Shown here one piece after another: positions 1 through 6,128 of a stretch of 50,405 nucleotides of DNA. Position 1 is the first letter of the stretch, and every line of letters begins with the position of its first letter. A program made the translations under genes and the position numbers. The notes under the pieces were generated by a model. The model had not been told where the DNA came from. It did no database searches and saw nothing but the letters and a program-made list of their open reading frames with translations. This DNA is from Fibrobacter sp. (lineage in GTDB: Bacteria > Fibrobacterota > Fibrobacteria > Fibrobacterales > Fibrobacteraceae): contig JAFXLS010000154.1 in assembly GCA_017530965.1 (NCBI GenBank), positions 1-50,405 of the forward strand, read 5' to 3'.

Positions 1-80
1 AAAAGTGGGCTTTTTAAGGCAAAAACAGGGTTTTAAATTGTGAGCTTTTTGTGAGACGTTAATCGAAAACCCAGTATCTA

Positions 81-147
81 CGCGGGACAGGGCAGAGCAG
101 CGGACTCATAACCCGCGGGTTCCGGGTTCAAGTCCCGGAGGCTCCAC
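81..147 (+). pseudogene. Degenerate 3' fragment of a tRNA-Met (CAT) gene
   Basis: The sequence matches the 3' two-thirds of an elongator-type tRNA. The D-stem 3' strand GAGC lies at 95-98 and an anticodon loop CTCATAA at 105-111 carries CAT at 107-109. A perfect 5-bp T-stem (123-127 with 135-139) encloses the loop TTCAAGT, followed by acceptor strand AGGCTCC and discriminator A147. The matching 5' acceptor strand GGAGCCT and the 5' D-stem are absent upstream. The anticodon stem has an A-C mismatch and the variable loop has an extra base. No CCA is encoded. This is therefore read as a remnant, possibly an attachment-site duplication left by an integrated element to the left. A functional atypical tRNA is much less likely. 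Confidence 0.6.
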
Positions 148-150
148 GAA

Positions 151-184
151 AGTCCTTGGTTTTTCAAAACCAGGGACTTTTTTC
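151..184 (+). terminator. Rho-independent terminator after the tRNA fragment
   Basis: Arms 151-164 and 167-180 pair almost perfectly (one G-T wobble) around a 2-base loop, followed directly by a T run. It would end transcription of the tRNA locus. Its T tract runs straight into the coaX promoter-like element. Confidence 0.75.
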
Positions 185-192
185 TATCTTTT
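185..192 (+). promoter_or_regulatory. -10-like element TATCTTTT for coaX
   Basis: TATCTTTT lies 5 nt before the GTG start of coaX. It fits the TAnnTTTG-like pattern seen before many genes here and would place the transcript start at or next to the start codon. Confidence 0.4.
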
Positions 193-197
193 TTGAA

Positions 198-1025
198 GTG
201 AAAAAGACGAATAATATTTCTTTCGTGGTCGATGTGGGCAACTCCCACACGGTAATTGGCATTTTTAAGGACACCAAGGTTGTTGATTATTGGCGCTTGA
301 CCACCCGCAAAGAAACCACCTCTGACGAAGTGATGAACAAGGTGGGCGGTCTCTTGAGATTCTCCAAGATCCAGTCCGAAGAGATTACCCATGTGGGACT
401 TTCTACCGTAGTGCCCGCTCTGGAACGCCCCTGGATCAAGGCCCTGGATTCCTTGCTGAAAAAACGCGTGCAGGTGGTGAATTCCAAGAACTGCATGGGC
501 TTGCAGATTAATTACCAGAACCCGTCGATGGCCGGTGCCGACCGTTTGTGCAATGTGGTTGCCATGCGCGAGGCTGGCTTCAAGAATGCAATTGTCGTGG
601 ATATGGGGACCGCTACCACTTTCGACGTCATGAAGGATGGCGCCTTTGCGGGTGGCGTGATTATTCCCGGCATTAACGCAAGCCTGGATGCCTTGACGGA
701 AAAGGCCGCGCGCCTTTTGCCCGTGACGATTGAATGGCCAGAGGCCGTGGTGGCGGACAATACCGATGACGCTATCCGTGCGGGTCTCCTGTACGGATTT
801 CTTGCCCAGTTGGAGTTCCTGATTGGCAAAATCAAGAAGGAAATGGCCTGCGATGACATGCCCGTGTATGCGACAGGTGGTTGGGGGAAAACCATCGCTC
901 GCAGAACTTCCTTGATTGATAAATACGATCCGTTCTTGACGTTGCGAGGGATTCGTCTGGTAGCGTTGAACGGGACGGCAACTTCTGCTTACAGCGACGA
1001 ATCGCGGGACACCGAAGAAGAATAA
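198..1025 (+). CDS. coaX: Type III pantothenate kinase
   Basis: Phosphorylates pantothenate with ATP in the first step of coenzyme A synthesis, in the cytoplasm. The product is about 275 residues, normal for CoaX. The N-terminal phosphate loop reads VVDVGNSHTVIG. Further family motifs are DRLCN near residue 112, VVDMGTATTFDV, GGVIIPGINASLDAL and the late YATGGWG. The open frame extends back to an ATG at 156, but that codon sits inside the terminator hairpin. The GTG at 198 puts the phosphate loop about ten residues from the N-terminus, as usual for the family, and follows a -10-like box by 5 nt with no Shine-Dalgarno. A leaderless mRNA is inferred. The diguanylate cyclase gene starts 28 nt downstream and may be cotranscribed. 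Confidence 0.93.
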   Translation: MKKTNNISFVVDVGNSHTVIGIFKDTKVVDYWRLTTRKETTSDEVMNKVGGLLRFSKIQSEEITHVGLSTVVPALERPWIKALDSLLKKRVQVVNSKNCMGLQINYQNPSMAGADRLCNVVAMREAGFKNAIVVDMGTATTFDVMKDGAFAGGVIIPGINASLDALTEKAARLLPVTIEWPEAVVADNTDDAIRAGLLYGFLAQLEFLIGKIKKEMACDDMPVYATGGWGKTIARRTSLIDKYDPFLTLRGIRLVALNGTATSAYSDESRDTEEE

Positions 1026-1053
1026 ATTTTCTCAAGTAAGAAGGGGAAAACAA

Positions 1054-2076
1054 ATGCAGAACAATCTTTTAAAAATGCTCTCGGAGCATAGGACCTTAAT
1101 TTTCTTAATTATGTGTCTGTGCGTTCATGTTTTTAACGTGTTCCTGTTTTGGAAGTTTGGACTGTATCCATTGGTTGTTCTGAATGCCGCCAGTTCTGCG
1201 ATATACGTTATTTTCTTGACGTTTTTTAAGAACGAAAATCTCAGAATTTCCTTTGCCTACTTCGAAATCATTTTTTTCTCCGCTATGACGGAATTGATTT
1301 CGGGCGGTCATTTTGGTACCTTGACTTTTGTTATTGGCATGGTGGCGGTGATTTTCTTTATGCTGCCTTATTCCAACAGGAAAAAACACATATATCAGCT
1401 TATTGGTGCTGCGCTTGCGGTTGCAATTAGCTTGATTTCCGTTTTTAATTATTCCCTTTATCCAGAACTGATGGATTTGGTTCTGCATCACAGCTCTTTT
1501 GTGAAAGTCATGAACTTAATCATTACGCTGTTCTCGCTGTTCTATTTAACTAACCTTTATTTGGTGGAACTGAGAACTACTCGCGAAAAACTGGATTACA
1601 GCAGCAATCATGATATGCTGACAGGCCTTTATAACCGCCGGTTCTTTGAAAGCATCATGAAGCGTAGCAAGGACGAAAAGGAAACGTCTTTCTCTGTCGC
1701 GATGCTGGATGTGGATGATTTCAAAAAAATAAACGATACTTATGGACACGAAACCGGCGATAGAGTCCTGGCGGCGGTAAGCAAGTGCATTGAGTCTTGC
1801 CTTCCCCAGGATGCTGTGGCGGTTCGCTGGGGTGGCGAAGAATTTGTGCTTTATCTGCCGCAGGTGGAAAATTCCCGCGCATTGGTGGTCTTGGAAACGT
1901 TCCGGACGAAGCTTTCGGAACAGGAAATTTATCACAAGGGAACTCGGGTTGCCATTACGGCGACTATTGGCCTTTGCACGGGCGAAAGTATTGCTGACTA
2001 CGAGGAATACCTCCGTCAGGCAGACGAAAAACTGTATTGGGGCAAGAAACACGGTAAGAACCAGATTGTTAAATAG
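1054..2076 (+). CDS. Membrane-anchored diguanylate cyclase (GGDEF)
   Basis: Makes cyclic di-GMP from two GTP. The 340-residue protein has about 170 N-terminal residues forming five or six hydrophobic segments, then a GGDEF domain. The conserved entry motif DMLTGLYNRRFF, the metal-binding DVDDFKKIND and the active-site GGEEF (residues 260-264) are all intact, so catalysis is expected. The position of the usual RxxD inhibitory site, just before the active-site loop, reads LPQD. Product feedback inhibition is therefore probably absent. A good ribosome site (AAGGGG) precedes the ATG. The membrane part has no recognised sensor domain, so the signal is unknown. It lies 28 nt after coaX. Confidence 0.9.
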   Translation: MQNNLLKMLSEHRTLIFLIMCLCVHVFNVFLFWKFGLYPLVVLNAASSAIYVIFLTFFKNENLRISFAYFEIIFFSAMTELISGGHFGTLTFVIGMVAVIFFMLPYSNRKKHIYQLIGAALAVAISLISVFNYSLYPELMDLVLHHSSFVKVMNLIITLFSLFYLTNLYLVELRTTREKLDYSSNHDMLTGLYNRRFFESIMKRSKDEKETSFSVAMLDVDDFKKINDTYGHETGDRVLAAVSKCIESCLPQDAVAVRWGGEEFVLYLPQVENSRALVVLETFRTKLSEQEIYHKGTRVAITATIGLCTGESIADYEEYLRQADEKLYWGKKHGKNQIVK

Positions 2077-2077
2077 C

Positions 2078-2085
2078 TATATTAT
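2078..2085 (+). promoter_or_regulatory. -10-like element TATATTAT for the UDP-xylose synthase gene
   Basis: Lies just after the stop codon of the diguanylate cyclase gene and 22 nt before the next ATG. This suggests that the downstream gene has its own promoter, with a short leader carrying GGAG. Confidence 0.35.
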
Positions 2086-2107
2086 GCTCGAATAATTGGA
2101 GCTTAAT

Positions 2108-3049
2108 ATGCGTTGCTTAGTTACTGGTGGGGCTGGTTTTTTAGGAAGTCACTTGTGCGAGCGTCTGTTGAACGACGGTCACGAAGTGATTTGTCTTGAC
2201 AACTATTTTACGGGCCGTATGGTGAATGTTGCTCACCTGCGCGATAACCGGAATTTCGAGCTCATTCGCCATGACGTGACGGAGCCGATTCTTTTGGAAG
2301 TGGACCGCATCTTTAACTTGGCGTGCCCCGCAAGCCCCATCCATTACCAGTTCAATCCGGTAAAGACCATCAAGACGAGCGTGATGGGTGCCATCAATAT
2401 GCTCGGTATGGCAAAGCGTGTGAAGGCTCGCATCTTGCAGGCCTCTACGAGTGAAGTCTATGGCGATCCGGCGGTGCACCCGCAGACCGAAGATTATTGG
2501 GGAAACGTAAACCCCATCGGCATTCGCAGCTGCTATGATGAAGGCAAGCGTGTCGCCGAGACCTTGTTCATGGATTACCATCGCCAGAACAATGTGGATA
2601 TCCGCATCGTGCGAATTTTTAACACCTACGGACCGCGTATGCTCATGAACGATGGTCGCGTGGTGAGCAACTTCATTGTGCAGGCGCTCAAGGGCGAAGA
2701 CATCACCATTTACGGTGACGGCAGCCAGACGCGCAGTTTCTGCTACGTGGACGACCTGATCGAAGGTTTTGTCCGCATGATGAACCAGGACAAGATTATT
2801 GGACCGGTGAATATCGGAAACCCCGGCGAATTCACGATGCTTGAACTTGCTAAAGAAGTTCTTGAACTCACGAGTTCCAAGAGCAAGATTGTGTACAAGC
2901 CGCTGCCCGGTGACGATCCGAAGATGCGTCGTCCGAACATCGATCTTGCAAAGTCCGCCCTCGGTTGGGAACCGACGATTCCCTTGCGCCAGGGCCTCGA
3001 AAAGACGATTGTGTATTTCGACAAGCTTTTAAAAGACAATAAACAATAA
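2108..3049 (+). CDS. UDP-glucuronate decarboxylase (UDP-xylose synthase), SDR family
   Basis: Predicted to convert UDP-glucuronate to UDP-xylose with bound NAD, supplying sugar for surface polysaccharide or glycosylation. It has the extended short-chain dehydrogenase layout. The N-terminal [10 protein letters not shown] is the NAD-binding glycine motif. STSEVYGDP supplies the catalytic Ser/Thr region, and YDEGK (Tyr143, Lys147) is the catalytic pair in the form typical of UXS enzymes. The block [18 protein letters not shown] and the later [13 protein letters not shown] are also typical. The length of 313 residues fits the soluble bacterial form. The frame is open to a TTG at 2096, but ATG 2108 with GGAG six bases upstream is the better start. 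A related NAD-dependent epimerase/decarboxylase specificity cannot be excluded. Confidence 0.88.
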   Translation: MRCLVTGGAGFLGSHLCERLLNDGHEVICLDNYFTGRMVNVAHLRDNRNFELIRHDVTEPILLEVDRIFNLACPASPIHYQFNPVKTIKTSVMGAINMLGMAKRVKARILQASTSEVYGDPAVHPQTEDYWGNVNPIGIRSCYDEGKRVAETLFMDYHRQNNVDIRIVRIFNTYGPRMLMNDGRVVSNFIVQALKGEDITIYGDGSQTRSFCYVDDLIEGFVRMMNQDKIIGPVNIGNPGEFTMLELAKEVLELTSSKSKIVYKPLPGDDPKMRRPNIDLAKSALGWEPTIPLRQGLEKTIVYFDKLLKDNKQ

Positions 3050-3052
3050 ACC

Positions 3053-3060
3053 TATATTTG
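3053..3060 (+). promoter_or_regulatory. -10-like element TATATTTG for trpS
   Basis: A perfect TAnnTTTG box four bases before the trpS ATG. There is no Shine-Dalgarno and no room for a leader, so a leaderless transcript is inferred. Confidence 0.5.
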
Positions 3061-3064
3061 CGCC

Positions 3065-4060
3065 ATGAAAAAAATTTCTCTTACGGGCATCAAGCCCACC
3101 GGCACACCTCACCTGGGTAACTATCTCGGTGCAATCCGCCCCGCTCTTGAACTTTCGAAGACCTACGATACGGTCTACTTCATTGCGGACTACCACGCTC
3201 TCACTACCGTGCAGAACGGCGCCGAAATGCGTGCGAACATCTACAAGATTGCGGCGACCTGGCTTGCCCTTGGCCTGAACCCCGAAGAGGGCCTGTTCTA
3301 CAAGCAGAGCGACATTCCTGAAATTTTCGAACTCAGCTGGGCTCTCAGCTGCTTTACGCCGAAGGGCTTCATGAACCGCGCCCACGCTTACAAGGACAAG
3401 GTGGCAAAGAACGAAGCTGCTGGTGAAGATCCGGATGCAAACGTGAACATGGGTCTCTATTGCTACCCCTGCCTCATGGATGCCGACATCCTCATGTTCA
3501 GCGCAGACATCGTGCCGGTTGGTAAGGACCAGAAACAGCACGTGGAATTTGCCCGCGATATCGCCATCAAGTTCAACAAACATTTTGGCGAAGACGTGTT
3601 CACCATTCCGGAACCGGTGTTCCAGGAAACGACCGGTATTATCCCGGGTCTCGACGGTCGCAAGATGAGCAAGTCTTACGACAACGTCATTGACATCTTC
3701 CTTGAAAGCAAGGCCTTGAAGAAGAAAATCGGCAAGATCGTGACGAACTCCCAGGGTATCGAAGAACCCAAGGATCCGGACACTTGCAATGTGTTCAAAC
3801 TGTACAAGCTGTTTGCGACTCCGGAACAGACCGAAGCGCTCGCTGCCCGCTATCGCGCCGGTGGCATGGGTTGGGGACATGCCAAGCAGGAGCTCCAGAA
3901 TGTGCTCGAAGAACATCTCGGTGCCGCTCGCGAAAAGTACTTCTACTTGCTTAGCCATACCGAAGAAATCGACAAGATTCTTGCCTACGGTAAGGAAAAA
4001 GCTCGAGTAAAATCTAAGGCAATGATGGAAAAAGTCCGTGCCTTGTTAGGCACGTACTAA
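3065..4060 (+). CDS. trpS: Tryptophanyl-tRNA synthetase
   Basis: Charges tRNA-Trp with tryptophan using ATP. This class I synthetase has 331 residues, the usual bacterial size. The HIGH-type signature is TPHLGNYLGA near the N-terminus. ADYHAL and the substrate-pocket block VGKDQKQHVEFARDIA follow, then GRKMSKSYDN with the KMSKS loop at residues 200-204. The ATG follows a TATATTTG box by only four bases and has no ribosome-binding site, so the mRNA may be leaderless. The stop codon forms one edge of a long inverted repeat (4058-4162). A shared terminator separates the gene from the convergent OLD-type nuclease gene. Confidence 0.97.
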   Translation: MKKISLTGIKPTGTPHLGNYLGAIRPALELSKTYDTVYFIADYHALTTVQNGAEMRANIYKIAATWLALGLNPEEGLFYKQSDIPEIFELSWALSCFTPKGFMNRAHAYKDKVAKNEAAGEDPDANVNMGLYCYPCLMDADILMFSADIVPVGKDQKQHVEFARDIAIKFNKHFGEDVFTIPEPVFQETTGIIPGLDGRKMSKSYDNVIDIFLESKALKKKIGKIVTNSQGIEEPKDPDTCNVFKLYKLFATPEQTEALAARYRAGGMGWGHAKQELQNVLEEHLGAAREKYFYLLSHTEEIDKILAYGKEKARVKSKAMMEKVRALLGTY

Positions 4061-4162
4061 TTCGTCTATAAGCTTCGCAATACGGCGTCACAAGAACTCT
4101 CGCTGTATTATTTATACAGCTTCGGTTCTTGTTCCTGGTCTTGCTCGCTTCTAAACGAATTA
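4058..4162. repeat. 105-bp imperfect inverted repeat after trpS
   Basis: The outer arms TAATTCGT (4058-4065) and ACGAATTA (4155-4162) are perfect complements. CAAGAAC (4091-4097) pairs with GTTCTTG (4125-4131), and GCTGTAT (4102-4108) with ATACAGC (4114-4120) around a 5-base loop. The segments between pair less well. It could be a structured 3' end, a small RNA or a palindromic repeat unit. It is not a standard terminator, since a T run is missing. Confidence 0.5.
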
Positions 4163-4184
4163 TAAAATGTGAATTGTATATGAG

Positions 4185-4212
4185 AAGACCCTCGGTTGTC
4201 CGAGGGTCTTTT
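4185..4212. terminator. Bidirectional terminator between trpS and the nuclease gene
   Basis: Arms 4185-4195 and 4200-4210 form an 11-bp perfect stem with the loop TTGT, with T runs on the + side and complementary A-rich flanks. It serves the two convergent genes. Confidence 0.85.
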
Positions 4213-4218
4213 GTCTAA

Positions 4219-6012
4219 TTAATTCCCGCGGCTGCCTTCAATAATCCAATTGCACAACTCCTCGATACTTGCGTAGTCGGGGAGCGTTTTTATAAAGTTC
4301 GGCGATTTGCTGCGCTCGATGAATTTGCTCCAGGTCTGTTCGTTCTTGGCTTCGAGACCTAAATGTTCCTCGATGGCGCCTCGCGTCCACACCCAAATGC
4401 CTTGGTTGCGGAGTTTCGCGTGAATGCTGCGGATGGGTTGTTGCGCTTCTTCCATTTCGGCCATCATGGCGTAGGCTGTGGAGGCGCTGATGTTACTATG
4501 CTTGTTGACGGGGAGCCCATTTACCAAGCGCAAGTGGTTGTGGAAGGCAAGCTCGCGGAACAGGTCGCGGCAGTACCTGATGTCAGGGTCGTTTGCTTCC
4601 AAAAATCCATCGCGGGTGGCGGTGGTAAAGGCGTAATCCAAGTCCACAATGGCGCGTACAGGCATGTCCATGGCGTCCAGCACCTGCATGCTCTTGCGGG
4701 TGTTGCTCACGCCGCCCTGGCGAACCAGCGCACATTTAATGAGGGCGAAGGATTGTCCGGTAATGCGTTCGAAAAGCGCCGGAAGCACGCGCCATTCGGT
4801 CTTGCCTTCGGTCAAAAGTACGTAGTCGGCAAACAGGAGCTCGTTGCTATTACTGAGGCTGAACAGCATCTGTAGCTGGCTCGGAGCGTCTTGCACCACT
4901 TGGTGCACGGCGTCTTCCATTCGCTTGCGCATATAGGTGCCGCGCTCCTTGTTCTTGCGAATGAGTAGCGAGGTACTTACGTCTTCGCTGGTAACCATCT
5001 GGGCGCTGTGAGTAGCGAATACCACCTGGTAGCCTTCGTTCGAAAGGTTCTTGAGTGCCACACGTACGAGTTCTACTGCTTGCGGGTGCAAGTAAAGTTC
5101 CGGCGAATCAATGAGCAACAGCGTGCGGCTCAGGTAATGGTTGTGGTGATGCTTCTTGACATCTGCCAGGTAACGCACCAATGCCATCTGGATGGCGCGC
5201 TTGCTGCCTTCGCCCATGCGGCTAATGTCGCGTTCAAAGCCGTCGTCTTCGTCGATGACTTTGAGGCTTGCACTCTTGAGGAATGTCTCGAGTGTGGGCA
5301 TAGGAATGTCGAATTCGACTTTAACGCTGGGGAATAGCGGCGAAAGCTTCTCGTTGACTTCCCGGTCGAAGGTGTTGATTTCTGCGGCACGGTTTTCGCT
5401 GTCGGGCGAAAGCAGGTCGCTGAATTTGTTCAAAAGTGTGTTGATTTCGTTGCCGAAACGGCGTTCCAGCGGCTTGAAAATTTCGTGAAGAAGCTTGGTG
5501 AACGCCTGGTTCCCTTCAAAGTCCCAAATGGCAATGGATTCGGGGAACATGCGGTGATAGGCGAACTTGAACGCGTCATTGGGGCGGACCCATTCGCGCT
5601 TGTCTCCCTTGCGGTGATTGCTCGGCACAAATACAAAAAGTTCGAGGCTTTCCGGATTTTCGTTGGGGATGCGTTGCACCTTTTTGACGCGCAGGCGGCC
5701 AGGGCCTTGCGGTGTATTCTGCAAGAACGGACGCACTTCGGCGGCGTATTCTTCACCTAAACGGTTGAGCACCTGTTCCGAAATGCCGTCAAAGACGCCG
5801 ATGACTTCGACAGGGCGGTTCGGGTCGTCAAAGTACGAAATATCCAGCGAAAACTTGGACAAAAGCCAGCGAATGCCCATCAAAATGTTCGTTTTGCCGG
5901 CATTATTATAGCCTATGAGTGCGGTAAAGCTACTGAGCGGAAACGTCTGCCTCTGAATGGAACGCAGATTCGAAATAGTAATCTCAGATAATCTCAGTGC
6001 TTGCGGTGTCAT
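4219..6012 (-). CDS. OLD-family ATP-dependent nuclease (AAA ATPase plus TOPRIM)
   Basis: Predicted ATP-dependent DNA endonuclease of the overcoming-lysogenization-defect type. The 597-residue protein has an SMC/RecF-like ATPase half, with Walker A GYNNAGKT at residues 34-41. A signature-like MGEGSKRA near 267, Walker B LLIDSPELYLHP and FATHSAQM follow. The C-terminal half has TOPRIM acidic residues in LLTEGKTEWRV (Glu402) and VDLDYAF (Asp457, Asp459). It stands alone: no UvrD-like partner of the Gabija type or reverse transcriptase is adjacent, so it fits a solitary class 1 OLD protein. Its physiological role (phage defence or DNA repair) is not shown by the context. The ATG follows TACATTCA by four bases, suggesting a leaderless mRNA, and faces divergently from bamA. 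Confidence 0.85.
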   Translation of the reverse strand: MTPQALRLSEITISNLRSIQRQTFPLSSFTALIGYNNAGKTNILMGIRWLLSKFSLDISYFDDPNRPVEVIGVFDGISEQVLNRLGEEYAAEVRPFLQNTPQGPGRLRVKKVQRIPNENPESLELFVFVPSNHRKGDKREWVRPNDAFKFAYHRMFPESIAIWDFEGNQAFTKLLHEIFKPLERRFGNEINTLLNKFSDLLSPDSENRAAEINTFDREVNEKLSPLFPSVKVEFDIPMPTLETFLKSASLKVIDEDDGFERDISRMGEGSKRAIQMALVRYLADVKKHHHNHYLSRTLLLIDSPELYLHPQAVELVRVALKNLSNEGYQVVFATHSAQMVTSEDVSTSLLIRKNKERGTYMRKRMEDAVHQVVQDAPSQLQMLFSLSNSNELLFADYVLLTEGKTEWRVLPALFERITGQSFALIKCALVRQGGVSNTRKSMQVLDAMDMPVRAIVDLDYAFTTATRDGFLEANDPDIRYCRDLFRELAFHNHLRLVNGLPVNKHSNISASTAYAMMAEMEEAQQPIRSIHAKLRNQGIWVWTRGAIEEHLGLEAKNEQTWSKFIERSKSPNFIKTLPDYASIEELCNWIIEGSRGN

Positions 6013-6016
6013 ACAC

Positions 6017-6024
6017 TGAATGTA
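6017..6024 (-). promoter_or_regulatory. -10-like element TACATTCA for the OLD nuclease gene
   Basis: On the minus strand TACATTCA ends four bases before the ATG. The same octamer at the same distance precedes polA. Confidence 0.35.
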
Positions 6025-6111
6025 TATAAAAACTTTAGGGCGAGAACACTAAAAATGCCGTTTTTTTACTTTTTGGCAAGTTTTGCGCGGGTCTCCCGCT
6101 TGTAACTTTTG

Positions 6112-6119
6112 TATTTTTG
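6112..6119 (+). promoter_or_regulatory. -10-like element TATTTTTG for bamA
   Basis: A perfect TAnnTTTG match. It overlaps the upstream candidate TTG start at 6117, which argues that translation begins further down, at TTG 6129. Confidence 0.45.
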
Positions 6120-6128
6120 TCCCGAATT

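Noticed and set aside
81..147. A complete, functional tRNA-Met gene
   Set aside because: The 5' acceptor strand and 5' D-stem cannot be found, and there is an anticodon-stem mismatch.
4219..6012. Gabija-type two-gene defence system
   Set aside because: The ATPase/TOPRIM protein resembles GajA, but no UvrD-like helicase gene is adjacent.
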